Counted from the first letter of the stretch, positions 21,924 to 33,162 are shown. The stretch is DNA of 64,000 bases from Odiellus spinosus (GCA_963920705.1 OY987230.1:8999185-9063184); one strand, 5' to 3'. Notes: a model not told the origin generated them from the letters alone. Numbers and translations: made by a program.

Positions 21924-22031
21924 AGGGATAGTGTAACCTAAAACAAGTGTTTTTTTATCGATTCTTTACCGTTTAAATAGGACTAATCCAACAGTAAAAA
22001 ATTTAATATGAAATATTAAACTAAATATTAA
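21924..22031. mobile_element. Family B element, left end only
   Basis: TTAA at 21920-21923, then AGGGATAGTGTAACCTAAAA and 'atcgattctttaccgtttaa'. Truncated after 'atattaaactaaatatt', about 35 bp before a family D element. Confidence 0.75.
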
Positions 22032-22066
22032 AGGCTAGGTTAATTTCGAATATAAACCTGTATTTC

Positions 22067-22382
22067 CAAGAATTCATTCAGGTTCCATAAGAATATGGGA
22101 GGGCTGCGATTCAATAACCATCCTCCTAAACTTTGTAGCAAAAGTTCGTCCGCTTCGAATCGATTTTTCAAGTAAATCGCTCCTGACATCTATTATTAAC
22201 CCGCGCCACTAACGACCTTGACATAATATTTTGGGTAATAAAAATGGAGCCGACCGAAAAAAGATCTAAGCGTACAAATGTTGCGAAAATTGCAGACGAA
22301 CTTTTGTTACAAAGTTTGGGAGGATGGTACCAGAGGCTAAAGCTATGCTCCCATATTCTTATGGAACCTGAATGGATTCTTG
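22067..22382. mobile_element. Family D element with ~100-bp inverted repeats
   Basis: A 316-bp element with ends CAAGAATTCATTCAGGTTCC and its complement, continuing inward as 'catcctcctaaactttgtag' mirrored by 'acaaagtttgggaggatg'. Flanks GTATTTC (22060-22066) and GTACTTC (22383-22389) agree at 6 of 7 bases, consistent with a 7-bp target duplication. Nearly identical in sequence and length to 53607-53922. Confidence 0.85.
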
Positions 22383-22417
22383 GTACTTCTGATGAAGAAG
22401 TGGTTTATTACATTTAA
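22244..22417 (+). CDS. Small ORF inside and beyond family D (57 residues), doubtful
   Basis: ATG at 22244 opens a frame MEPTEKRSKRTNVAKIADEL... that runs through the right inverted repeat and stops 35 bp outside the element. The first 46 residues are kept in the second D copy (53784) with one visible replacement (Y to C). I recognise no domain. The conservation may simply reflect recent duplication of the DNA, or the start of a protein from an autonomous relative. Confidence 0.2.
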   Translation: MEPTEKRSKRTNVAKIADELLLQSLGGWYQRLKLCSHILMEPEWILGTSDEEVVYYI

Positions 22418-22864
22418 ATTTACATAAGGTAAACGTAGTCGTTGGTTAACTCCCCTTGAATAAGAGTATGTATATATAATATGTTAAATATAAATTCCAT
22501 CTACAAAACATTTCTTTTCCCTAATCTTGCTATATAATATATAATTTGTACCGAATTCCACGTTGCCAGGGGTGATGAATCTTCAAACGATGAATAATTT
22601 CTTCCCACGCTTCGGTCTCTCGCTTTATAGTTTATTCCATTTCGAGTTGGCAGCGCGGTGTAAGATATAGGCTTCTCTTTATATACTATAGTGTTGAACC
22701 AGGAAGATACCTTGGTACTTGTTGCCAACTGAAGTTGGGAAATTTTATTCGTTAAGATATCGGGCTATAATTTCACAATACAAATATCCTTGAAGGGAGA
22801 ATGAAATAATGAAACAAATTTGAAAAATTATTAAAATTATTAGAATATCGTTTTTTTAGTATAT

Positions 22865-23010
22865 TAATAAAATATTTTTGGAATCGTCATGGTAAAAAAA
22901 ATATTCTAGATTTTTTTTCACAATTATTGGACACTTTTTTGGTGTTGAAATTAATTTCTAAAGTTTGGTAAAGTTTGAGTGTAAGTGATGTATAGAATCG
23001 AACCAATCAG
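22865..23010. mobile_element. Diverged family A left arm
   Basis: Blocks 'tttttggaatcgtcatggta', 'ggacacttttttggtgtt' and 'ttaatttctaaagtttggta' match the A left arm in order; both ends are lost. Confidence 0.6.
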
Positions 23011-24226
23011 ATGAACACAGTCCTACAGATTATCAATATATTCTGACGGTGACACGCTCGCCCTCTGGCGACGTTTTTAAGAAACTCATTGGCGATAGCA
23101 AAGTTGAAAACTGAAATATTATATTTGACTGTCCGAATTAACCCTACGCTGAATTTCTAACCTAACCCAATTTCACTAAATTGAATTAAACATTAAATTT
23201 TGGTCACAAAGCGCAAACAAACAAAGTTAAATTTACATATTTAAAGTAAATAGCAAATCAAGATTAAATAACTAAATAATTCATTGAAAATAACTATCAG
23301 AAACCAGGTTTCCTAGTACCTTTAAACTTCTTTTTAATGTAAAATCTTTTGGAATTTGTTCATTTGAATTAAAAATTAGTACAATTAGTTTAAAATGGTC
23401 AGGAAAAAATATATATAACGAGAATATTGCCTTAATACGTGCTGTAGATTGTAAAATGAAGGCGGTAGAATACTAATAGGAATTTAGGTATCTTAGAAGA
23501 GAATTTTAACCATCTATATAATGGCTGGTTTTCGGTAAGAGTGACTTCCCTAAGTAACCATGGCGACGGTGTTCCTGACGAGCCTTTGGGATCTAAACCC
23601 CCGCAGAGCCTCTTCTCTCTCTCTCTCTGTCGTTGGCGCCCGTTTATAATTTGGTAATTAACCCGAACACGCAGGCTTCCCCCAAAAATTTTAAATTGAA
23701 ATTTTCCAGACTTTGGATTTTGAAGATATTTTGGGCGCCGCTGCTCCTTATAAGTTATATGTGATAAAAGTGGGCCTGAGGAAAGAGTACAGCGCGAGGT
23801 TGCACGGAGGAGAGAGAGAGAGAGAGAGAGATAAGACCTGAATGAAAAGATCTGTACATTCCCAAAACCAACTCCCCCTTTAATTTGCGGCCAAAATTTC
23901 GCTTGGCCAACCAAATTCAAATTATAAACCTTATAACTTTCCCCCTCTATTAATTTTTCTCAAAATCGGTCCCTATACCAGGCGAGCTTGTACTAATGAT
24001 ACTGTGGGGAGAAAGGTTTGACAAAATATGTAAATTTACAGAGAAGCGAATTATTTCCCCATATTGACGACTGAAGTCCCTGATGGTGATTAGTGGGTAA
24101 AACAATAATGGGAAAACCAACAAAGAGATTAAAATACTTCACTACTTATCCCTATATTTCCGCTTCCGCTGTGGTATACGATTGGACATTTGTCTTGGGC
24201 CGCATTAAAAGGTATGTAGCCATAAG
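23011..24226. other. Gene-free stretch with (TC)n and (GA)n runs
   Basis: TC run at about 23609-23628 and GA run at about 23810-23831 lie as an inverted pair around 23720. The minus-strand frame 23432-23920 (162 residues) spans both simple repeats; its Ser/Leu-Arg/Glu content comes from them and I recognise no domain. Not annotated as a gene. Confidence 0.45.
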
Positions 24227-24365
24227 CGCAGTTGCCAAAAGAGCAGTTTCCGTTTGCGCACTCCCATAAGAGCGGTTTCTCAAAAGCGCAGTTTTGCCAA
24301 AAGAGCAGTTTCCCAAAAGCGCGGTTGCCAAAAGAGCAGTTCTCATTTGCGCATTTCCAAAAGGG
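24227..24365 (-). repeat. Degenerate 15-bp array in inverted orientation
   Basis: Diverged copies of 'ccaaaagcgcagttt', the reverse complement of the 15-bp unit found at 24826-25155. The unit spacing is irregular and many copies read 'gagcagtt'. It forms the left half of an inverted pair of arrays around a 149-bp duplication. Confidence 0.8.
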
Positions 24366-24371
24366 TTTTTT

Positions 24372-24669
24372 CGTATAAACTCATTTTCTTATAATTGCGG
24401 GCTCAGTTTTTGGCCGTCTAATGCTAAAAATTTACAAAAATATTTTAGGTAAGGTTAAATAGCATAGGTAAGGTTAGGTTAGATTACGGTAGTGTAGGTT
24501 AGGCTATTTAATCTGTCATTCGTATAAGCTCATTTTCTTATAATTGCGGGCTCAGTTTTTGGACGTCTAATGCTGAAAATTTACAAAAATATTTTAGGTA
24601 AGGTTAAATAGCATAGGTAAGGTTAGGTTAGATTACGGTAGTGTAGGTTAGGCTATTTAATCTGTCATT
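24372..24669. repeat. 149-bp tandem duplication
   Basis: Two nearly identical units, 24372-24520 and 24521-24669, each starting 'cgtataa(a/g)ctcattttc' and ending 'atttaatctgtcatt', with only a few base differences. They include a run of 'aggttaggttagattacgg'. It lies exactly between the two inverted 15-bp arrays. Confidence 0.9.
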
Positions 24670-24825
24670 CGAGATTATGATTTTCGACATTATGTACCGA
24701 ACTCTTTTAAAAAGAGATTTAAAATTAACTTAAAAATTAACAATGAAAGATTTTGTCTTATGTTCAAGGTATTAGGGTCAAGTATACGAGTTTTTCGTGG
24801 ACGTCTCTGGTTGAGAAATGATTTG

Positions 24826-25155
24826 GAGAACTGCGCTTTTGGGAACTGCGCTTTTGGGAACTGCGCTTTTGGGAACTGCGCTTTTGGGAACTGCGCTTTT
24901 GGGAACTGCGCTTTTGGGAACTGCGCTTTTGGGAACTGCGCTTTTGGGAACTGCGCTTTTGGGAACTGCGCTTTTGGGAACTGCGCTTTTGGGAACTGCG
25001 CTTTTGGGAACTGCGCTTTTGGGAACTGCGCTATTGGGAACTGCGCTATTGGGAAACTGCGCTTTTGGGAAACTGCGCTTTTGAAATTGCGCTTTTAGGA
25101 ACTGCGCTTTTGGGAACTGCGCTTTTGGGAAATGCGCTTTCGGGAAACTGCGCTA
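24826..25155 (+). repeat. 15-bp minisatellite GGGAACTGCGCTTTT
   Basis: About 13 perfect head-to-tail copies of a 15-bp unit (24826-25033) followed by about 8 diverged copies with one-base indels. Because 15 is a multiple of three, long frames appear (a five-residue NCAFG repeat at 24760-25098, and another frame at 24818-25084); these are by-products of the array, not genes. Confidence 0.95.
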
Positions 25156-25317
25156 CTGGCTATAAACCCATTAAAATGGTCGTGATAAAGTATAGTGCCC
25201 GAAAAAAAGCAGAAAATATTTCATCTTTTTGTTGGTTTTGACCTACACCTGACAAGTGTCCCTTGATTTATGTTAGATAAATTAGGGCCATGTTATGATG
25301 TAACCCGGTGTTTTGTT

Positions 25318-25378
25318 TATTCTTACTTTCGCCACTGTTTGCCGTTAGAGGTCGCTTATTCCAGTAGTTAATAGTCCT
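25318..25378. mobile_element. Family L, single arm
   Basis: 'tactttcgccactgtttgcc' and 'gttagaggtcgcttatt', followed by 'agttaatagtccta', match the arm and flank of the L element at 15008-15168. Confidence 0.6.
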
Positions 25379-26592
25379 AAGTGAAAGAATATCAGTTTTG
25401 TATGGTCAAAATGTTGTATTTTATTTAGAACGCGATGATTTCTGAAATATAAACCTTTAAATTTAAATAACTTGGGGTGAATATTGATGTTCACTTCGAG
25501 GAAATTTTAATTTTATCACTTGACTCGCCTTGCTTTTACATCTATGTATAAATGTCTAACCCTTCATTTGGCAAACCCGTACTCCGTTGCAATTTTGCTC
25601 TTATATACCGAAGACGAATTGTGTGTTATGGTAATACTCATTTTAATAGCTAATTTCGTAAATCGATGTACCATGTGCCTCTGCTCCATTTCTAACAGCA
25701 TCTAAAGGGCCTATCACACGCGAGGCAGTTTTTACCTCCGTCTTTAGGCGTATAGTGTGAATATAAATTGGTTAAGTTGGTGGAATTATAACTGTCGCGT
25801 GAACATTAGCTTGCTAACCCAATGTCAAAAACGTTACATATTGGACGAAAAGTGTGACTTCACACAATTTTTACCCATTATGATTGGCTGTTAATTAACA
25901 TTAGAATATAATTTTTTAATTTTTGATTGAAGTTGGATCAACTAATCGCTCCAATTAGTTGGTACAAGTATAGTTCCTGAGGTAAAAAAGTCTTCTCGAG
26001 TGAAGGGCCCTTAAGTCTTTCTCTATATCTGATAATAATACTGGCTCTTGGGTTTTATATCTCTTCAGATCGTGATATATATATTATATTATATATGATT
26101 GTATTTGTCAGTTTATTGTTCCGCTTCTGTACGTACCGAAATTGTTGCCGCCAAGCCCTCTTTAATGTATTCATTCAATACTGCATACGATTCAAGACTG
26201 GCACCGTATACTCCTTCCAATTATAACGCGATTAAATTTAAATTTAGAGCCTTTCCTTATCGGACCAATGGAGAATAGGATTAAGCCTGGAAGATTGTTA
26301 TATACGCCAGTTCTTGCAGAGTTCACGGACGAATTATACTGTAAAAGATTAGCTCGACGGGTTCAAAATTCTATTAAAACTCCGCATTTGTATGGCCATC
26401 TACTTGATTGCGTATTGAACTATTAATATTAACTCTTAAAGGAATAGTGTTAGGAAGGGTGGCAAGCAGTGAAATAAATTTCGTCCGAACCCTTTAGTAT
26501 GGTCTCAAAAAGCAACTATACAAAATTTCACTTAATAATATGCAACCGTTTTCTCGGAAAGACGATTTGAAATTCTCGGTTTTCCCCCTGTC
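25379..26592. other. Gene-free stretch
   Basis: No gene or tandem array. 'atcacacgcgaggcag' and 'tagtgtgaatat' near 25713-25757 form a faint inverted pair reminiscent of family C, but are too diverged to call. Frame 25520-25705 is not recognisable. Confidence 0.4.
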
Positions 26593-26725
26593 GTTTCAAT
26601 AGGCCTAAAAAAATTACAAACAAATATTAAAGTAGAAGTAAATTTAAATCTGACGCGGAAAACAGGCTTAACTGGATTCATGGAGATCCTAAATTCTTCG
26701 CGTATAAGGTTCAGTAAGCAAAGAC
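26593..26725. mobile_element. Family B element, left part
   Basis: 'caataggcctaaaaaaatta', 'gaaaacaggcttaactggat' and 'catggagatcctaaattctt' match the B left arm; the right arm is missing. Confidence 0.65.
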
Positions 26726-27029
26726 ATTTAACCTCGAAAGAAACTACCCTGCTCCGCCACGACGGACAACTTAGATCAGCTACTCTGTCGGTCTAAGTTG
26801 GCTGTGCAGGTGAGGTGGGGCCAACAATTAAACAGATTTTATTATTTCCCAAGTTTTTTGGGTCTTCAATTCATTCATGGTAGTTTAGCATGAACTCATT
26901 CATCATGTTGTCTCCTCAAAATATCCTGTATGTACTGGAACTCTCCTGTAGATATGTTAGACTGTGTTACGCTTTCAAATCAAACAGCCGCATGATAACC
27001 ATCGAATAGATCCTTATCTTCATAGGAGA
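26726..27029. other. Gene-free stretch
   Basis: Nothing recognised. Confidence 0.4.
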
Positions 27030-27400
27030 TTTTAGTCTATTCCTACTTTGGTAAATTCTAATTAGCGAGTGTTTTTCAATTGTTGGGGACTGGAAAATGG
27101 TTTCTACATTGTTAGTCTTAACCGAATCGCATCTACAACCCTTTTATAGAATGAGATTTTAATTATTCATATTCGTACTTAGATTAGTTGTAATTAGTGA
27201 CTGTTTTTCAATTGTTGGGGACTGGAAAATTGTTTCTACATTGCTAATCTCCTCTACAACAATTATTCCAGCGTACCCATTCATAGAAGGGGTTTTAATT
27301 AGTCTTAAACCTAATTTGGTTAATTCCAATTAGTGACTGTTTATCAATTGTTGGGGATTGGAAAATGGGTCTCTCCTTTACTAGTCTTAACCAAATCGCA
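27030..27400. repeat. Family J ~140-bp tandem repeat, locus 2
   Basis: About 2.5-3 units with the same block order as 18130-18625, including 'ttcaattgttggggactgga' and 'aaaatggtttctacattg'. Within-locus divergence looks similar to between-locus divergence. Confidence 0.8.
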
Positions 27401-28020
27401 CTCGATCCGTAAAGCCAACCATAAGAAACGTCTGTTTTCTTTAGACGCTGTTTTTCATAATCTAGCAGGGGTAGTTAATGCTAGGCGAAACGAGCAAAAC
27501 TTTTGATATTTCGTAGAGAACCGGTTATGTCTGTTACATTTTAAGCTAAGCAAGATTTTGAAGTATTGTATACCTTTTATGGATCTTACAGCAAAGGCTA
27601 CCAGTTTGGTAATGCAATAATTTAGAATTACTAACAACCAACTTAACATAGATAAATCGTTATCGAACGTTACTTAAAATATATAAATTTAAAAGGGATA
27701 CGCCATTTGAAATAAAAACTTATCTTAACACGCGCTAAAGAAGACCTTATCAAAAGTTATGTTTTGAAGTACTTTAAAAAAAAGTTTCTTTAAAATCTGT
27801 AAAATATAATCGGGATATATTACTACCCTGGCCGGGTTCAAAATTCTAGACTTGTTCACGTAATAATTTCGAATGAAGCCGATCTTAGTGCGCTGTAAAA
27901 CATTTCACCCTATTGATACATCCAAGTACATTCGCAATTATTACGTGACCCGTATATAAAAATAATCAGTTTTAAAGTTTGCATCGTGTAAAAAGATACA
28001 CTTCCTTTTATCTTTTTTAA
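27401..28020. other. Gene-free stretch
   Basis: No gene. The minus frame 27455-27649 has no recognisable domain. Confidence 0.4.
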
Positions 28021-28765
28021 AGGGAAGGTCTCGTTTAAAATATTTTGGTTAACGAAAGGTTATTTAAGAGCTCAATGGGAACTTCTAATTGAGACCAATT
28101 TCGTCAAAATCGGACCACAAATAACAAAGTTATAAATTTTTAAATTTCACTGAATGGTCTTCATTTTTTTTCACTTCTACGAAATATATAATTTTCAGGG
28201 TTTATACAAACCTTTAAAACCTGGTCAGGGAAAACAGAGAAAAGTCAGGGAATTTGAAAATGAACCAAAAAAGTCAGGTAATTTAAATATTTTAAAAATT
28301 CAGGGAAAAGTCAGGGAATTTAAAGATATTTTAAAAATTCAGGGAAAAGTCAGGGATTTTAAAGATATTTTAAAAGTTCAGGGAAAAGTTAGGGAATTTA
28401 AAGATAGTTTAAAAATTCAGGGAAAAGTCAGGGAATTTAAAGATATTTTAAAAAGTAAAGGAATTTAAAGATCTTTTAAGAAGCCAGGAAATTACAATCA
28501 GTCTGCAGAAAAGATTTGAAGCTGACCGTGTCAGTTGTATAGATTAGAACAAAGATACGCGTGCAAAAAGTTTGCGAACGCAATTATTTAAATAATGAAA
28601 GGTTAAACATTGGGTAGTATTAGCTGAAACGGTCAGGGAAAACCTGGAAAAGTCAGGGAATTTGAACCTGAAAAACTGTGGCAACCCTGTTCAAATCTAA
28701 ATGATGTTAACTTAAATGATTTTTGTTTGGAGCAGCTTACAATGAATTTAAACGAGACCTTTCCT
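28021..28765. mobile_element. TTAA-flanked element enclosing a 38-bp minisatellite
   Basis: TTAA at 28017-28020 and at 28766-28769. The terminal repeats are AGGGAAGGTCTCGTTTAAA at the left and TTTAAACGAGACCTTTCCT at the right (18 of 19 bases paired). It is 745 bp long. The interior holds a tandem array (28190-28480) and a second 'gtcagggaa' block at about 28632-28690. The 104-residue frame 28154-28468 is a translation of the array (repeated GKVREFKDILK) and I do not consider it a gene. Confidence 0.8.
28190..28480. repeat. 38-bp minisatellite (family K, 'gtcagggaattt')
   Basis: Five to six copies of a unit of about 38 bp built on 'ttcagggaaaagtcaggga' + 'atttaaagatatttta', preceded by 'cagggtttatacaaacct'. 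The same motif recurs at 33163-33350, 37030-37110 and, as a single phrase, near 18632 ('ccagggtttgtacaaaccct'). Confidence 0.9.
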
Positions 28766-28769
28766 TTAA

Positions 28770-30088
28770 TAGGGTTTCATTGTGATTATAGGCGACCCCG
28801 AGTTTGTACTCGCTGAAATTTAAGACTGTTCGTAGAAATCAAAGCGAAATAAGAGCGTGGGAGCCTCGACTTCGGGGTTCAGCTAATAAATAACAATTTA
28901 AGCACGAGCCCGTTCGGTATATCTCCTCCAAGCTTCTATCGTACTTTCTGAAAGAGCTATAGAACCCCAGATATGTTCTATGGAAGGAATCTACGAGGAG
29001 ATAATATCGTGCTCTTTAAATTCTCATTGGGTACGAAACTAGGCACCCCTTCAACTCTTTTAGAACTTGTATTCGTATTGAAGTAGGACCTCTTGATTTG
29101 AAATTCGCTGCAAACGTAAGATGTAATTGTAAATGGATTTTAGGCATCTCTTTGGCCAGATGCCAAATACGCAATATTTTCCCGGGCATTTTACTAATCA
29201 GGATAAACAAAAAAATATAAATTTTCCTTTAAAGGACAGATCCGCAATTAAAAGGGTTTAAAGGTATAGTGTAAAGATAATTTCAATTCTATACTTCACT
29301 AAAATAAGGTCGGTTTGCTATTTTAAAATCTAAGCTGTACTACGTTCAAAATTGGCTTGACACGCCCCCTTACGTAACCCATTATTAGTGGTGCATGGTG
29401 ACCAAATCCGACTAAAGCCCGAGTTATTTCACTAAATTAACTGGGTCCAATCGTAGTCCACAGAAGAAACGGAAACAGCAAAACTCTCGCGTTTCTAGGA
29501 TCCCAAATGAAGACCAGGTCCACGAGAGTGGGTGGTGGATATACCTCTTGAACACCGTAAACACAGTGAATAATAAAGGGGGAAGGCAGCCAAAAAGGTG
29601 GCGCCCAGATTAGATGGTTTCCCCTTATCGATAACCAAACTAACAAAATTTAGAGCGCCCACTAATTTGGCTTGACTTTTCATAAAAACGGGGTATTTGA
29701 TTATTACTTAGATTTGAGGAAAGGCTCTACTCTGGGCACACTTTTGGCTCAAACCCGGAGTGTTTTGTGACGGTCCCCACTTGATTGGCGTTGGTGCCCC
29801 CTTGCTGTGGCCCTGTCGTTAGAAGAGTGAAATAATTTGGGGGTTTTTGCAGATTTTGCAAACAAGTTCCCGATAATAATGAGCTACTCGGTCTCTACAT
29901 ACTCTGGTTGTTTCTAGTCTTGCCAACAGCGGCGTTTATTGAAAATGTTACAAATTCTTTGCATCATGATAAATTTATATCTTACCGCGATAAAATTTGT
30001 TTATTGTACAGTCGTCGCCCTCCTTTTCTAGGAAGTTGCCCATAAATTAAGACTAGTTTCGTTTGGCAACGACGGTGCCGTTGTCGTA

Positions 30089-30091
<3 letters not shown>
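28770..30091. other. Gene-free stretch
   Basis: Somewhat higher GC at 29340-29660, but the overlapping minus-strand frames there (29437-29646, 29495-29683) have no recognisable domain. No repeats identified. Confidence 0.4.

Positions 30092-30133
<42 letters not shown>
30092..30133. repeat. (AT)21 microsatellite
   Basis: About 42 bp of uninterrupted alternating A and T. Confidence 0.95.
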
Positions 30134-30136
<3 letters not shown>

Positions 30137-30654
30137 CATCATTTATCTTCTTGTACATAGTACTTGGGGTATATTTTTATTTAATTTTGACTGTAATATT
30201 GCGACATTTAAATGATAGATAATTTAGTCGATCGGTCTAGACGTTGTTACTATGGAAACTTAATATACCAAAGCAAAATTAAAACGCCCTCAAGATCTGA
30301 TTGAAAAGGTTAAAGCAGGGGGAAGGGATTTTTAAGCCTCGAAATTAATATTCAAAAAATGTCTTCATAGAACGTCAACGAAAACAGTCGTAATTTATCA
30401 AGCCGTCTTTCCTATAAAGTCCAAACGCAATTTACGCATTTTGTCATTGGTTTCAATAACGAATAATATAATTAAGCAACACATTATATCATAGTTGTAA
30501 AAATGGAAATTTTTACGCGCAAGTTTACCCGGAAAAATTATTGTAAGGTATAAGTTTAATTAATTTTCCTGGGTGAAAATCGTTGAATACTATATGGATA
30601 ATTATTAATAGCATTGCCTGAATGCCTTTGGATTTTCATAATCTGGACAAATAT
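30134..30654. other. Gene-free stretch
   Basis: AT-rich, nothing recognised. Confidence 0.4.
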
Positions 30655-30930
30655 CTATTTCTTATTCGAGTTAACGTATCAAACTTTTTATTCGTACTTA
30701 TTGTTATAGGAAATTGATTCGTTATACGAGTTATTCATTCGCCGATAAGAACAATTTGAAACTATACAGTTTCTTCGTCTATTTTTACCCAAATTGAGAT
30801 CTCGAAGCTAGAATGTAGTAATTCAGTCGCTGTTCCTTTCAATTTAAATTAAAATCTAATTATTATATTTCATTCTACACGAGTTTCGAGAAACGTATTT
30901 TTATCTTCGCATTATCCGTTTGAATAAATA
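30655..30930 (+). repeat. Family P repeat, left copy of an inverted pair
   Basis: Reads 'ttcttattcgagttaacg', 'ttgttataggaaattgatt', 'cgttatacgagttattc', 'gccgataagaa', 'cccaaattgagat' and 'cgcattatccgtt' in order; the same order is found on the minus strand at 32183-32405. Confidence 0.8.
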
Positions 30931-31798
30931 CGTAATTTATTTATTAATCTAGGTTAAAATTTTATCTCCAGATAATTCGTATCCGTTTGATACGCGTCTA
31001 TATAATTTGTGGATTTATATTTAACAATTGATCCGAGATTAAAAGCCTAGTTATCAATGGATATCCTTAGTTATTCATTAGTTTCGATTCCGAGCTCTAC
31101 CTTTGGTTCTACTAATTAGGTACTCGGTTATTTAATCACTTTAATACAGTAAAAACTATACTCTTGCGTACCGATTAGCGATTACGTGAAGTGACGGTTA
31201 GCTCCTCCTGCCACCGTACATACTTTCTTATATTATGAAAATGTTGTTAATCTTTCGTCGCGACGTGTGTACTTTAAAGAAAGGTCGTGGTTGAGAAGAA
31301 AAAAAACAAAATTTGAATGATTGGAAGGCGTCCAAAGGAATACATTACACAAATTTTAGCTCCTGGCGGGGACCAGACTGTATTTCCGCATTGCGCAATT
31401 TGGCCTCGAGATAAAATAGAGAATAACTAAATCAAAGTCTGGTCAACGCTCAACAACCCGATATTTGTTTTCTCTTTTTCTTTTATATAGGACTACTTAT
31501 AATATAAATTGTATATGGTTAATCAATGTCAACTTCATATAGACGTATAAGTGTTTATATAAACCGCCTTTGACAGTGATATTAGGATGACGTTAGTTTC
31601 TACGGTTTGTAAGCCCTTTCTTATTTGTAACCTTTTTTTTTCTATATATTTTGCTGCTAAGCCTAAGAACCCCCTCCCAGTGTAAAGAATTTTGTAATTT
31701 GTATTATTTGAATATTGAGACAAGTTTTAAGATTGTCTCTGAAGAAAATAACGTGCTGGAATATTTAAATATATTAAGATGGGTGGTGAAATGATTGT
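30931..31798. other. Interior between inverted P repeats; no gene
   Basis: No transposase or other recognisable product. The minus frame 31535-31723 is not recognisable. Confidence 0.45.
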
Positions 31799-31802
31799 TA
31801 AA

Positions 31803-31961
31803 GGGAGAATGCAACCTAAAAACAAGTTTTTTTTTATCGATTCCTTATCGTTTAAGTTACAAATATTAAACTAGAAATAAATTTAAAAGTTACCCGGAAA
31901 ATAGGCTTAGGTGGATTCATGGAAATCACCTGAACTCCCCGTATAAGGACTAGCGACCAAT
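31803..31961. mobile_element. Family B element, left half
   Basis: TTAA at 31799-31802, then AGGGAGAATGCAACCTAAAA, 'atcgattccttatcgttta', 'ggaaaataggcttaggtgga' and 'ccgtataaggactagcgacc'. It breaks off at 'caatgg', where sequence resembling family F ('ttgacgccttcgaaa...aaaatgtcaaaaattt') begins. Confidence 0.8.
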
Positions 31962-32045
31962 GGGTTGACGCCTTCGAAATTAACTTTAAAATGAAAAATG
32001 TCAAAAATTTGTGTAATTTATTTCCGCTATAGGGCGTACTTAATA
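31962..32045. mobile_element. Family F internal fragment
   Basis: 'aaaatgaaaaatgtcaaaaa' followed by a block ending 'ccgctatagggcg' corresponds to about 19735-19780 in the full F element. No terminus present. Confidence 0.5.
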
Positions 32046-32182
32046 TTACCAAAAGGCTGTAATCGGTTACGTAATCGTGTAATCGCTGTACTGATTTTTT
32101 AAGGAAATGAGTAGCCCATCGCTATAAGTGTTGAATTTTCCTCTGATAACTCACTAGATCGATTTAGTGAAGGTTAAAAACG

Positions 32183-32405
32183 GATAATGCGAAGGTGAAA
32201 TAGAACGTTTCTCGACCAGCGACTACATTCTAGCATCGAAATCTCAATTTGGGTTAAAATCCGCGAAGAAACTCGAGTTTCAAAGGTTTCTTATCGGCGA
32301 ATAACTCGTATAACGAATAAATTTCCTATAACAATTAATACGAATAAAAAAATTGCCTTACAATCGGTTATAAGTTAACTCGAATAAGAAATGAATATTT
32401 TTTCG
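32183..32405 (-). repeat. Family P repeat, right copy of an inverted pair
   Basis: Reverse-complement match to 30655-30930 over at least 220 bp. Together the two could be the arms of a fold-back element of about 1.75 kb. Confidence 0.8.
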
Positions 32406-33162
32406 CGAACTGATAATATCACGATGGTCTTATTCAATCAACAAAAGTTGTACGAATTCCGAGCTCTATTAATACCTGAAATCGTAGATTCCTTTACCCT
32501 TTAGTAAATTAATTTTTCTACGTAAAAACGGGCGTCAATGTTTGTTTTTAAGCATTTCTGCGTTCCCTGAAAGAGATAAAATTTAGTAAAATATTAAAAG
32601 TTTGTTTGGTGTTTTTAGGCGGGGTGTGTTTTGGTCTATACGAGCTTTGATGGAGCCTTGGTGTCGACCCGGAAGAGAAAAATATAAACGGAACCTCTCT
32701 CTCTACTCCCCCGACATTTCGTTTTCTCCCTATCTCGGGCCCCTTAAAACATACACGTTGTTTTTCTAGCCATAATGATTTTTTTCCCTTTTCCAATGGA
32801 TGCTTTTTCCGAACTTTTAATGTTTTCTGGATATGGCGTAGCGAGGGGAATGAGGGTGATCTGTACTGTTATGTTGAACAAAACTCGAGTTCTGTGTTTG
32901 CCTTGTTTTCGTACAAGTTTTTTTGATGCGAACCAGAACTTTTTCGTTACATTAACCACCACCGAGTTGTTTTGGTCGGGTACCATTCTTAATTATTTTT
33001 AATAAGCTAAGATTAATGGAGTTGCCGTACGGTAATTGTATAATGTCCTCACCAGAAATCTAACTTCTAGCTAGGTTTACCTAGTTTTTGCTTCTAAAGG
33101 GAAAATAAAGTCAAGGAACCTTATATTTTTAAATCAATACGTGTAAAATCCTTAAAATAGAC
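32406..33162. other. Gene-free stretch
   Basis: Overlapping frames on both strands at 32548-33002 have no recognised domain. No repeats identified. Confidence 0.4.

Noticed and set aside
23432-23920. 162-residue minus-strand frame
   Set aside because: Contains translated (TC)n and (GA)n runs and no recognisable domain; no promoter or splice support.
24760-25098. 112-residue NCAFG-repeat protein
   Set aside because: It is the translation of a 15-bp minisatellite; all units are DNA-identical and frames in two registers are open.
28154-28468. Repetitive basic protein (GKVREFKDILK)
   Set aside because: Translation of the 38-bp array inside a transposable element.
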